Shown piece after piece: positions 52,748 to 62,608 of a stretch of DNA of 64,000 bases; positions within the stretch are counted from its first letter, which is position 1, and every line of letters starts with the position of its first letter. A program made the translations under genes and the position numbers. The stretch comes from Staphylotrichum longicolle (taxonomy: Eukaryota > Ascomycota > Sordariomycetes > Sordariales > Chaetomiaceae), in the NCBI GenBank assembly GCA_019096155.1, contig JAHCVI010000004.1:2728001-2792000 (forward strand). The letters are read 5' to 3'. Below the pieces are notes generated by a model. It was not told where the DNA came from. It saw nothing but the letters and a program-made list of their open reading frames with translations, and did no database searches.

Positions 52748-54016
52748 TCACTTCTTTCCTCTGAGCGTGCGTTTTGCTGCCGGCGATCCGCTGTTGACAC
52801 CCTTAGCTGCCCGAGAACTGCTTCCTGTCTTTGCGACACCCTGTGGCTTTGACGTGTCCGCGGTCTGGGCAGCTCGCCTCGTGTTTCTGCCTGTCCCTCC
52901 AGAGGGCGCCACTTTGAGAGCTGTGGCAGCGGCATTGGGGTTAGCGCCATTGGGGTTGGCACCAGATGACTGTCGCCGAGTGTCCCGTCGGTGCCTCTTC
53001 GGGTGCGGCTCTTGGATGTCTTCTGTAGCCAGGTCCTCTTCCTTTGGGAGAGCAACTTCGACATTCTGCTGAGCACCGGCAGACACGGAGGGAAAGTCGT
53101 CGTCAAAACGATGGCGCACGAACTCCTCGCTATCTTTATCCGGGTCGTGCATGCGCAGTGCCCTGTCGTAATCGCGATTGGCGTCGTCTATGGAGTCGAT
53201 GAAGTTCTGATCGAGGGCAAAGTCGGGCGCGCGGCTGAACAGCAGCGACTCCTCGCCGGCTGGTACAACGATGATGCCGTACTTGAGATCGACAAGGGGA
53301 GGTCCACCCAGTGCGACGACGTAGCTGGCATTTGCCAAATACGCCGCTATCTCGTTCATATTCTGGGTGCTGTGGTAAGCCGGGAAGCTTGGTGGAAACC
53401 GAGGCTCTTGCCGGCTGGGGGGTCCGGCATGAGGCTGTTGGCGAGGTATGGTAGGCCGCCCTGTCGGGGGGCCGGGCGGAGGGGGAACCGCGGGTTCCCA
53501 CCTGACGTGGCCGGCGGCATCGACGGCAGCCACCATCCTGGGGAAACTAGAGCGTCTGGGTGACTTTGGCTTTGGGTGGCCACTGGTGCTGTACTCGGTA
53601 CTCGCCGAAATGTCATCACGGCCGTTAACCGGCCCTCTGACGCGATCCTCTCTCGTTTCGACGCCGCTAGAAGGCGGTGGTCCGGAAGGTTTGAGGACAA
53701 CAGGAGTGCGGCTTGGTGAAATTTGAGAAGCGGTCTGAAGGTTGTTGTCATCGTACCACTTCTCCCATGCGGCGTCGTCGGCCGCTATCTGGGAGGCAGT
53801 GCGCTTTGGGATGCGAGGCTGGAGCCGTTGGCTTGGTGGTGGAAGGTCGCCGGATGTGACGGTATCGAGCTCGTGAAAGTCGGGCGACGCAGAGGGAGTG
53901 GAACGCCCTCTCCGGCGGGCTGTCTCTCGGCGTTGTTCGGTGGTGAAGTTCTTGAGATTGCGCCTGGTCAGCGTCGAGGGCGGGTCGGCCTCTTTGGCCG
54001 GTGATGCACGCGGCAT
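52748..54016 (-). CDS. Basic, largely disordered protein of unknown function
   Basis: A single frame of 422 residues, MPRASPAKEADPP. The N-terminal half is basic and Pro/Ser/Arg-rich with SP sites. A middle segment is more structured (MNEIAAYLANASYVVALGGPPL, VDLKYGIIVVPAGEESLLF). The C-terminal third is Arg/Ala/Ser-rich and ends AAKRTLRGKK. Lysine/arginine clusters (HPKRHRRDTRR) look like nuclear localisation signals. No family is recognised. Start-to-start distance to the divergent kinase is only about 110-400 bases. Confidence 0.65.
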   Translation of the reverse strand: MPRASPAKEADPPSTLTRRNLKNFTTEQRRETARRRGRSTPSASPDFHELDTVTSGDLPPPSQRLQPRIPKRTASQIAADDAAWEKWYDDNNLQTASQISPSRTPVVLKPSGPPPSSGVETREDRVRGPVNGRDDISASTEYSTSGHPKPKSPRRSSFPRMVAAVDAAGHVRWEPAVPPPPGPPTGRPTIPRQQPHAGPPSRQEPRFPPSFPAYHSTQNMNEIAAYLANASYVVALGGPPLVDLKYGIIVVPAGEESLLFSRAPDFALDQNFIDSIDDANRDYDRALRMHDPDKDSEEFVRHRFDDDFPSVSAGAQQNVEVALPKEEDLATEDIQEPHPKRHRRDTRRQSSGANPNGANPNAAATALKVAPSGGTGRNTRRAAQTADTSKPQGVAKTGSSSRAAKGVNSGSPAAKRTLRGKK

Positions 54017-54397
54017 GTTCGAGTTGCCGCAGAGCTGTAAAATATTGAACTACAATGAAATGCACAAGAGGCACAAAAAAATATGGTGTTGGTGTTGAAT
54101 CTTCACGGAGAATGTGAGTTTGAGATGAGATGCCTCGGGGTCAACGACACATATTGGCTGGCCGGCTTAGGCTTGGCAGGGCGGCTACAGGGTTTCGTTC
54201 GAGACCTGGTTCTGCCGCGCGCCTGGAGAAGCTTCGTTTGGTCACGGTCTACCACCTCCGCATTTCGTTTCAGCTACCGCCGTGTTCCGCCTGGAAGCAG
54301 TGTTTCCTCAGAGAGGTTGAGTATATGTACGCAACAGTTCCGCTCGATATCACAGTGTACACTTTGCTGACCACCACTTCGAGGAGAACATTGTTAT

Positions 54398-55447
54398 TTC
54401 GAGACATACCAGGACTTTTGCATTGGAGGCAGCTTCCAGCTCTTTTTCCGGTTGTATAAAGGCAGCGTGTTCAGTCTGATACACCACTCGTGCGACAGCC
54501 TGCAGAGGCCAGCACCACCAGACTGGTGGGGCAAGTTTGTCACCCAGATGTCTTGTGCTCTGGAGTACCTCCACTCGAAAGGCGTCGTCCACCGCGACAT
54601 CAAACCAGAGAACATCATGTACGATCACACCTACGGGAGCGACAATCTGAGCTTCTTCCTCGGCGACTTCGGCCTGTCCATGACGCAGGCCGTCATCCAA
54701 AACAAGCCGCCCGGCGGCGGCACCGACTTCTACAACGCCCCCGAGATTGAGGCCACCGGGGCTCCCACCCCGGCCTCGGACATATGGGCGCTCGGCGTCA
54801 CTTTTGGGCAGGTCTTGGGCTACTGGTGCGGCCACGAGATGAGCAGGAGCGGCGACTTCTGGAACTGGAAGCTCGCCGCTTTCGGCTGCCCCAGCGCCAA
54901 CTACAGAGACCCTTTGCACCTCAAGTACAAAGACCTGATGTTGGCGCACCGCGTCCTTACCTTTGCCCGCCAGGCCATAATCCCCGTCACCCTCTCCCGC
55001 ATGATGAGCGGGGCCGTCGCTGAGCGCCCCTCCGCAGCAGAGCTGTGCCGGACTCCATTGGCCTGGCTCACCGACGTCCCGCGGGAGTCCGCCGCCATGA
55101 GGGCCGCGACAGAAGCAGCGGCGGGGTTGTCTGCCGGACCTACGTTCGGACAGGAGCTCCGGCCAGGCCCCAACGCGTACGGCCAGCCACAGCCGCGACA
55201 GCCCGCCGCCGGTCCTCCGCTGGCGCCGCTGCGCCCGAGTAATAACAACAACGACAACAACAACAACAACTATATCTTTGCCGCGCCTCAGCAGCGATCA
55301 CAGAATGGCGTGGCAAATGTGACGCCGAGGATGGCGGGTGAAGCTAGAGCGTCGGATTGGGCGACGACCTCGACTGGGCGGACGGGGAGCAACCGCGCGA
55401 TGCCGAAGCAGGAATCTATGCGGAACCAGGGGCGGCTGATTCGGTAG
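54398..55447 (+). CDS. Protein kinase, catalytic lobe clear, N-lobe unresolved
   Basis: From about 54398 the frame reads FETYQDFCIGGSF, then the catalytic loop VVHRDIKPENIM (HRD with Lys and Asn), the metal motif GDFGLS, the activation-loop end NAPEIEA (APE), and the helix SDIWALGVTFGQVLGY. The C-lobe is complete; residues after about 240 are disordered with an Asn repeat (SNNNNDNNNNNY). Upstream in other frames, fragments such as REVEYMYATVP and DHHFEENIV look like the N-lobe. Joining them needs one missing base at the T run near 54397 and another upstream; the ATP lysine and glycine loop cannot be located. It may be a complete kinase with sequencing gaps, or a gene with a decayed N-lobe. 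Substrate unknown. Confidence 0.75.
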   Translation, partial: FETYQDFCIGGSFQLFFRLYKGSVFSLIHHSCDSLQRPAPPDWWGKFVTQMSCALEYLHSKGVVHRDIKPENIMYDHTYGSDNLSFFLGDFGLSMTQAVIQNKPPGGGTDFYNAPEIEATGAPTPASDIWALGVTFGQVLGYWCGHEMSRSGDFWNWKLAAFGCPSANYRDPLHLKYKDLMLAHRVLTFARQAIIPVTLSRMMSGAVAERPSAAELCRTPLAWLTDVPRESAAMRAATEAAAGLSAGPTFGQELRPGPNAYGQPQPRQPAAGPPLAPLRPSNNNNDNNNNNYIFAAPQQRSQNGVANVTPRMAGEARASDWATTSTGRTGSNRAMPKQESMRNQGRLIR

Positions 55448-56309
55448 TCTTGGTCTGCTTTGGGTTGGTTTTGCTTGTTTTAGGGTATCTGAACGGCGCT
55501 GTGTCGGTGCGGCTGTTTGCCTAGGACTTTTCAGCTTGGCTTGGGAAGGTCCCGGGATATAGATTGGTTGTTTTGGTGTAATGATTTGATCAGACTGTTG
55601 TTTTGGGCTGCAGCTGTTTCTAATGATACATGTGGTCAGGTTTGTTCAGGAGCTGCAGCTCAGTGTTTTGATGGCTTTCGATCTGCGTGTTGTCTGACAT
55701 TCTGCATGCACATCGAAGCACCCAGATTTTGCCGTTTCAGCTCGCTTGATGTACAAGGCCGCTTGCAACGGCCGTGGCCAATTTGCACACTCATTTTAGG
55801 ATTGTCACACTCGGCAGGGTGGGATTGTCCTTCGTGGTCTCTTGTTGTGGTCTCAGTACGGCGCAGCAGGCTGGCCCGGGCAGATATCCGGCCATGCTTC
55901 AAGAGGCAATCGTGAGGAAATCCTTGTGAGAGATGGACCTTTGTCCTCAATCAGGTTGATTCAGTAGAGAATCTGGTCGATCTACCTAAACATGTGACAA
56001 AGCTTTGAAGGGCGAAAGCAGCATCTGGGGCCTTCAAAACTGAAGACGCCACCTGTCTCATATGGTTTCCGCGAACATCGACTAGGTACTCGTTTTTTTT
56101 TGCATATTCTTTGATTGAGTGACGAGACACGAGAATCAATCCTGAGTTACTACACTTCTTCTCTTCTTTTCAGTTCCGCCTCAACCCCCTTTTCCACACC
56201 TTTTCAACGAACTTCAACCACCCAAACAGCCTCGAGACAGAACTTGAGTACAGGATATACATCAAAGCCCTCGCCACCTCAAACCGAGCCCATACCACCA
56301 CTGCTTAAC
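55448..56309. other. Intergenic region
   Basis: The frame of the next gene is open from 56115 without an ATG; the leader has poly-T and ACTTCTT runs. No gene was seen. Confidence 0.4.
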
Positions 56310-57446
56310 ATGATGAAATCCCCAGTCACCCAATCCCAAACCACGCTCTCCGACCCCTACCGCCCCTACCACCCACAACCCTCCAACCTCAAACCAAACC
56401 TCAAGTCCGTCACCGCCACCGCGAAGCCACCAAAGTCAGTCCGCTTCGTCGAGGGCCACACCACCATCCCCGACCGCACCCCGCCGTCGCCCGCCTCACC
56501 ATTCTCGCCCACCTCGTCATCCCCAGCCCCAATGCCATCCTCACAAGACCCAACGACCAACACAACCGAGAGTACGAGCAAGAGCAGCAACAAACACCAG
56601 AACCAGACCCAGAACCAGAGCGACATCAGCACCACAAGACCAAAGGGCCTAAAGTCTCCCAGACGGCGCAAGACCAAAAGAGCCACAAACAACAACGGAC
56701 TGGCAGATGATGATAAAGCAAACCCACCCACCGGCCTGACACCGCGCCCCGGTGCAACCACCACCACCGCAACCACCACCACCACCGGACCAGCAGCAGC
56801 AGCAGCAGCAGCAGAAGAAGAAGAAGCACACCCCGACAAACTCCTCGGGCGTTACGTACTACAAAAGGGAGCCAAGCGACCGGTCTGGCGCAAGACGGTG
56901 CGGTTCCGCGGCAGCGGGCGGGTGCGCGTGCTGGACGATCCGGTCAAGCACGGGCGGGAGCTGGCTGCGATGCTGGGGTGGGATGATGGGTATGATGATG
57001 AGGATGAGGATGAGGATGATGGGAACGGGAACGGGAACGGGAACGGGAACGGGAACGGGAACGGGAACGGGAACGAGCGGGTGACGTTGGCGTCGGTTGC
57101 GAGGGGGGAGACCCGGTTTACGGTGAAGGCTGCTGCTGCTGGTAAGGGACGGAGGGGTAGGGGTAGGGGAAAGGGGGAGAAGAGAGCGAAGCAGGGGGTG
57201 GTGGTGGGCGGAGGTTGGTGGGGAGGAGGGGAGAGCGTGCTTGAGCCGGCTGTTGGTCTTGTCGAGGCTGGGTCCGAGCCGGAGAGTTGCGACGAGGGCG
57301 ATGGATTGTACGACTTTTCGCTCGAGGAGGCTGAGGGATGGGTACCGGTCATGGTGGCGGAGGATGAAGCGGGAGATGACTGGGTGTCGCTGACGGGATC
57401 TTGGGTCTTGATGCGGGGAGTTGTGGAGATGAAGGGGTATACATGA
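56310..57446 (+). CDS. Low-complexity protein with Asn-Gly repeat, unknown function
   Basis: The first ATG of the frame is at 56310 (MMKSPVTQSQ), giving 378 residues. The N-terminal half is Pro/Ser/Thr-rich with a short conserved-looking block (PKSVRFVEGHTTIPDRTPP). The middle contains Thr/Ala/Glu runs, then GRYVLQKGAKRPVWRKTVRF and LDDPVKHGRELAAMLGWDDG, which look like a small folded domain. An acidic stretch and nine Gly-Asn dipeptides from the (GGGAAC)9 tract follow, then a Lys/Arg-Gly-rich basic region and an acidic tail ending WVLMRGVVEMKGYT. I recognise no family. Confidence 0.65.
   Translation: MMKSPVTQSQTTLSDPYRPYHPQPSNLKPNLKSVTATAKPPKSVRFVEGHTTIPDRTPPSPASPFSPTSSSPAPMPSSQDPTTNTTESTSKSSNKHQNQTQNQSDISTTRPKGLKSPRRRKTKRATNNNGLADDDKANPPTGLTPRPGATTTTATTTTTGPAAAAAAAEEEEAHPDKLLGRYVLQKGAKRPVWRKTVRFRGSGRVRVLDDPVKHGRELAAMLGWDDGYDDEDEDEDDGNGNGNGNGNGNGNGNGNERVTLASVARGETRFTVKAAAAGKGRRGRGRGKGEKRAKQGVVVGGGWWGGGESVLEPAVGLVEAGSEPESCDEGDGLYDFSLEEAEGWVPVMVAEDEAGDDWVSLTGSWVLMRGVVEMKGYT
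57021..57074 (+). repeat. Hexanucleotide repeat (GGGAAC)9, coding
   Basis: Nine perfect tandem units of GGGAAC, encoding (Gly-Asn)9 in frame in the low-complexity gene. Length is a multiple of three, so copy-number change would keep the frame. Confidence 0.95.
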
Positions 57447-58767
57447 TAAAGCGTAAAGAAGACCCTTGGTGGGGTTGGGGTACTAGTTTTTGGCTAGATG
57501 CCAGTAATAATGAAGAAGTTTGCATTTTGTGTTGTGCCAACCACCCCTGTGATGAAGAGAGCTTCTAAGGTGATCGGAAGCGCTCGTTGTTGGATTTTCT
57601 GATTATACGTCTGTCTGACCATCCCGAAGTTCTACCCAACTTAAAGATTCGCCTCAAACTCTGATCAAGAGAGGCATCTGTCTGCACAACTTCAGGCACG
57701 GGACCTCGAGGTTATAAGAATGGTACATGCCTCAGCCGCCTGTCTTAGGGGGTCATGGTCTTGTGCTGACACAGAGTTCGACAGCTGTTGTTCAATGCAA
57801 GCTCGGGCTTTCGCTCTGTCCGACGAGTCCGGGTCCAGCGTGTTTTACCTGGTCCAGTCGTTCTTTTGACCGCCAGATGGGCATCCGAGACTTGCACCGT
57901 CAAAGGCTCTGTGTAAGACGGGGCGATGTTTCTCGTTGATGAGGATCTAAACTTGGATGCCCAGATGCAAGCCCGTTAAGCCACCAATCCGGGGAACAGA
58001 AACGGTGGTGCCGTGCCTGAACCCCCCAGACTCACCTGAGATTACGGCTGCAAAGGGCATCCTTCGAGCCTCGGAAGATGGGCAATTCCCGTGAAGATCT
58101 CCTGGGTCATGCAGAAACAAAATCACTTTCTCCATCTGGACCGAACAAAACTCTTCAAGCCAGTCGTAAGACACATCCCGAGTCGGGTCGACTCTTCCCG
58201 AGCGTGTCCACGGCAGACCGCAGGGCTGAACTGGAGACCCGCTGGCACAGGGAAGTGGGAGCATGGGTGGTGGTCGGGGACTCAGGGTCAGTCAGGGCCG
58301 ACCACGTCTCAGCCCTGCCGAGATGGGTCGCCAAGCGTGTGTCTGCATATGTCTGCATGCGTCTGCAGGACGGCACTGGCACTTTCATCTCCACCGCCCC
58401 ACAGCCAATCAAGGGCTCTGACAAACATCAACCCGTTGGGAGACTGGCGCTGGTGATGCCTGGTTGGCGCGCGCCATAGCGGCAGGCAAGGGAAGCAGCC
58501 ACACGGATCTGTGACTGTTCGGCATGGGAGCATGAGGGATGGAGGCTTGGAGCGGTGCATGGTTGAGGGAGGACTTGGCTCGTATAAGAGAAGATGGCGC
58601 CCTCCTTCACGCTCTCTTCCTTTGATGTGTCTCTTCCCATCAACAGATCCAACAACGCTTTTCTTGTCACTCTTTTTCCTCTTCTTGACTTGATACCCGG
58701 TTCAACCAAACCTGACCTCGCTTTCTCCCTTCCTTAATCAACAACAACAACAATAATCACCATCACA
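57447..58767. promoter_or_regulatory. Intergenic region and PLAC8 promoter
   Basis: A TATAAG element near 58582 lies about 185 bases before the PLAC8 start, followed by pyrimidine runs (CTTTTTCCTC) and an AACAACAACAACAATAATC leader just before the ATG, the signature of a strongly transcribed and translated gene. No gene was seen in the rest. Confidence 0.5.
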
Positions 58768-59381
58768 ATGGCCGCCCCTCAGCAACAACAGCCCGCCCAG
58801 CAGGGCCCCATCAGCAACGACGACGTGGCCGAGTGGTCGTCGCGGTTCAACGACGTCGTCGCCCGCCCCAGCGAGTACCTCAACTCCAAGTCGCCCGAGA
58901 GCGCCCAGCCGTGGTTCAACTCATTCTTTGGCTGCTTCGCGCCCATCGACACCTGCCTGCTGAGCTGGTGCCTGCCGTGCGTCGTCTTTGGCCGCACCCA
59001 CCACCGCCTGCGCAAGAACCCCAACCTCGAGGGCTTCCAGCCCATCAACACCTCGGTATGTCTTCTTGCTCTTCAGTTCGAAGCTGATCATACCTTTGCT
59101 AACACTGTACCGCGCTTCAGTGCCTCCTCTTCTGCGCCTCGAGCTGCGTGGCGGGCCACGTCTGCCTCACGGCCCTGCAGCGCGCCGACCTGCGCACCAA
59201 GCACAACCTCCAGGGCAGCTGCCTCGTCGACCTCGCCACGGCGTGCTGCTGCGGCTGCTGCGACATTGCGCAGCAGGACAAGGAGGCCGAGTACCGCGAG
59301 GCCCTGCTCGCCGGCAACCAGGGCGGCGTCCAGCAGCAGTACCAGGCCGGCGGCGGCATGTCGTACCCGGAGCAGAAGTAG
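58768..59381 (+). CDS. PLAC8-family (Fcr1-like) cysteine-rich membrane-associated protein
   Basis: Two exons (58768-59055, 59121-59381) encode 182 residues. The PLAC8 hallmark CLLSWCLPCVVFGRTHHRL is present (C-x4-CLPC), as are the second hydrophobic cysteine block (CLLFCASSCVAGHVCL) and the ending ACCCGCCDIAQQDKEAEYRE. Members span or attach to the plasma membrane and several confer metal (cadmium, zinc) resistance or regulate cell size. The N-terminus is Gln/Pro-rich. The A/C-rich leader and TATA element suggest high expression. Specific role unknown. Confidence 0.9.
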
Positions 59382-60570
59382 AGCGTTGCCTGAAGGGATG
59401 CTCAGATCCTGTCAAGCTCTTGCAGTGGATCGTGGAGTCACTGGAGTGTTGCGAGCTTGTTTCTCTGTCTCTCGGGTCATGGTTATCAAGACCCCCGTGC
59501 AAGTGATACCTTTTGCGGTTCAATATCAAAAGTGCTTTATGCATCTCACATTGTCGACGTCTGTGCGGATGAGGAAGAGAGGCGTTCATCTGCCTCGAGT
59601 CTGCATCTTGAACTGCCCTTGGGCTGTTGCGGACCGTTTTTTTCGACGTTTGGTGAACAATCTCAGAGGATCTGCACCCCAGGCCCGTCACCGGCTCTTA
59701 GCGTTGCTCGGCATGCATTAGCGTCGACGGGCTGAACAACCCCTGTCCGGTAATTTCAAACCCGGCACTCGATGGCCCCAAAGCGGCATCCACCGCGACG
59801 ACATGCAGACGGTCTGCCCTTCACAAGCACGTCGGTCCAATTCCGCGCCCACGCCCCAAGACCAGGGCTGTTGTGGTTGTCATCTGATGTTGTTGCTGGG
59901 CAAGCCGATTTAGCCGAATGCCGGGACTGCTCAGTCATCCTTTTCTGGCCGAGGGAAGAAAATGAACTAAAAATGACAGACTCTAGAACCAGGAAGCGGA
60001 GAAGGGAGCATGGATAATTACGAACAGGAACAAACCAGCCTGCACAAGCCTTCATTTCTTAACGTCAAGCCTCCAGTGCTCTGGAAATGTTGTTTCTGTT
60101 GAGTTTTTCGTGAAGGATGAGCTAACCCGCTCACTCACTTTTCGGATCTCAGAATCAACGGTTTCTGGCCAAGAGCCGTGGACCGATCCTCATGGAAATG
60201 ATTTCTCGCCGAGGGTGCAGAGTCGGGCCACCCTTGAACAACTCTCTTCATGGGTCGACAGAGGTCACCGGCGACAATGATTCCCGGTGGGTTTTTTCTC
60301 AAAGCGCATACGGCGCATTGATTGGCCAAGGCTAAACAACAATCAACCTGACGGAGAGACATGAGGACGAGTGGGAACAGATCGCCAAAGACTTCCTAGC
60401 ATAATGCTTCTTAATTATCGTGTGTGGAAGATGTCGGCTCGGTATCGACTTTGCATTCTCAAGGCACAGGTGGCTAGGTGGCTTTGCTGCACTTTCAAGT
60501 CACAGTTGACACTGAATGGATGGAAACTAAGGGTGTTGTAGAATGTTTGATTTCTCCTTGCTCTGAGTGC
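59382..60570. other. Intergenic region between convergent genes
   Basis: Both neighbours point into it, so it holds two 3' ends. Several overlapping frames exist without protein-like features. Confidence 0.45.
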
Positions 60571-62289
60571 TCAGTAGGCAGAAACGACAGGTGTCTCTAA
60601 GCTGCTGGCTTGGTCAAGGGCCAACGGCGTCCCAACCTCCTCCGATGCTGGTTCCCACGTATTGGCCAACATCACGTCCCAGCTCGAGGTTACCGGAGAA
60701 CCACCTTCCCCAGAGGAGTCACCCTCCCCTGCATCGTCGCTTTCGGGTTCCTGGCTTGTCGGAGCACCAGGCTCGTCCTTGTAGAGCCACTGCAAAAGCA
60801 AGGCGGTCTCCTCGCATGGCTCGTCAACTTCCGACTCCTCAACTTCAGGCCTCTCCTCGTTGAACCACTGGAAGGGAAGATCCGATTCTCCCACGATACC
60901 GTCGCCTCTCGGTTCCGCAGCAGCAGTGACGTCCACGTCGAACCACTGCAGCGGGATGATCGTCTCCTCTCCACAGTCGCTGGAGCGGGCCCTCGCCGCC
61001 ATCTTCTCGCGCTTCAGCATCGCCCACCTGGCAATGTCGATCCTGTGCACAAAACACCCGCGGCAGTCCTCGTTCCAATACCGCAGCGACTTGCACACCT
61101 CACAAACAACTTGTCTGTGAAACCGGTCCCGCGCCTCCGTGTCCGCCAGCTGCGGATGATAGAACCTCCTCAGACACTCCCAGCACCGCCTCCGCCAACA
61201 GTTGGACATGGCCGTCCCCTCGTACCGCCAGAGGAAATACTGATTCTCCGAGAACTGCTTGCTCGTCCGCGGCCGAAAGCACCCAAAACACGCCCGCGGC
61301 GCGCCCAGCCGCGACCACCACCCCAGCGCCTTCATCCTCGCCACCACAAACTCCCACTTCCCATACACATCCCCGGCCCTCCTCCCGGGCTCCCCCACCA
61401 CCCCCTTCAGCGTCCGGCTCGCCCGCCCCAGCGCGATCAGATCCCCATACCCCAACCCCGCCAGAACCCGCTCCAGCACCGCCCGCGGCAGCCTCTCCAG
61501 CCCGCTATCCCCGCCCAGCGGCTCCCCATCCACCACGCACACCTCCCTCAGACACCTCTCCCGCCCCGGCCTCGCGACCCCGCACCGATGGCACGGATAC
61601 CACAGCTCCTCGCCCTTCCCCCTCCCCACCAACCCCCTCCGCACGCCCGTCAGGTGTGCATACCGCCTACCCCTAACCCCGCACTCCCAGCAGAACCGCC
61701 CCTCCACCCGCCTCACGTCCTCCCCGAATTTCCCGCCCCGCCCGTTGCGCTGCGACGCGCCGAACCGGTCGGCGGCCAGGAGCCGGAAGCACGCGAAGCA
61801 GGCCAGCTTGCCGGCGTGCTGCGGGAAGTGCTCGGCGCGCCGGAAAAAGGCGAGCTTGAGGGGCCGCGGGCAGAGGGTGTCCGGGTGGATGGCGGCGCGC
61901 AGGGCGCGCGAGGTGCAGGAGAGGGCGAGCAGGGAGGGGTAGTCGAGGGCGGTGGTGGTGGCGAGGTGGAAGAGGATGTCGAGGGGGAGGGTTTGGAGGG
62001 TTGGTTTTACTTTTTGGGGGTTGGGATGGGGTTGGGGTGGGGGTGGGGGGGAGGGTCGGATACCATTGTGGTGGTGTGGGATGTGATGATGATGATGTTG
62101 TTGTTGTTCTGGATGGTGGATGAATTGAGTAGAGATGTTGGTTGGGGTGAGAGAGTGAATGCAGTTATATGTTGCCTGGTGTGTGCTGACGAGTCCAGCG
62201 GGGTTTGGGCCTGTCTGAGAATGAGAGGTTTGAGATACTGTTGAGAAATGAGCTGAAGCCGAGCAACTCGCTTGTTTATATCCCGCCAT
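60571..62289 (-). CDS. Protein with two F-box-like motifs and cysteine-rich segments
   Basis: A 572-residue single frame from ATG 62289. After a His/Pro-rich N-terminus (HHPEQQQHHHHH) there is an F-box-like helix set, LPLDILFHLATTTALDYPSLLALSCTSR. A cysteine-rich patch follows (ACFACFRLL, RFCWECGVR, YPCHRCGVARPG), resembling small zinc knuckles. A second F-box-like motif is LPRAVLERVLAGLGYGDLIALGRASR. Another cysteine patch follows (ACFGCFRPR, RRCWECLRRF, CEVCKSLRYWNEDCRGC) and an acidic tail with repeated LQWF/QWFNEE motifs. F-box proteins link substrates to SCF ubiquitin ligases. The tandem repeat of F-box plus cysteine patch suggests internal duplication. Substrate unknown. Confidence 0.75.
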   Translation of the reverse strand: MAGYKQASCSASAHFSTVSQTSHSQTGPNPAGLVSTHQATYNCIHSLTPTNISTQFIHHPEQQQHHHHHIPHHHNGIRPSPPPPPQPHPNPQKVKPTLQTLPLDILFHLATTTALDYPSLLALSCTSRALRAAIHPDTLCPRPLKLAFFRRAEHFPQHAGKLACFACFRLLAADRFGASQRNGRGGKFGEDVRRVEGRFCWECGVRGRRYAHLTGVRRGLVGRGKGEELWYPCHRCGVARPGRERCLREVCVVDGEPLGGDSGLERLPRAVLERVLAGLGYGDLIALGRASRTLKGVVGEPGRRAGDVYGKWEFVVARMKALGWWSRLGAPRACFGCFRPRTSKQFSENQYFLWRYEGTAMSNCWRRRCWECLRRFYHPQLADTEARDRFHRQVVCEVCKSLRYWNEDCRGCFVHRIDIARWAMLKREKMAARARSSDCGEETIIPLQWFDVDVTAAAEPRGDGIVGESDLPFQWFNEERPEVEESEVDEPCEETALLLQWLYKDEPGAPTSQEPESDDAGEGDSSGEGGSPVTSSWDVMLANTWEPASEEVGTPLALDQASSLETPVVSAY

Positions 62290-62608
62290 CGCGATGCAGC
62301 CACTGCCGGGGTCAATCACTCGCAAACCCCTGAGTCACTGGCCGCCCACTCAAACCCTGGTGTTGAGGACCAAGTGGCTGACCTCACCCACCAATCACCA
62401 AGCGCCCCGAGGCGAGGCGCAGGCAGCGATGCGAGCCAGGCCCAGCCAAGGCTCACACTCAGCCGAGTCAGCCCTCTGTCCTCAGGCACCGCACCACACC
62501 ACATGTCCTCGAAAAACACCACCTTCAATTCCGGGGTATATCGCAGCTGCGGTGCAGATAACGCGTAACTATGCTTCTGGCACGGTCGTCGTCCTCGCAC
62601 CGTCTGAT

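Noticed and set aside
60610..62244. 544-codon open frame on the plus strand
   Set aside because: It is antisense to the double-F-box gene, proline/arginine-rich throughout and without any domain pattern; GC-rich coding produces such mirror frames.
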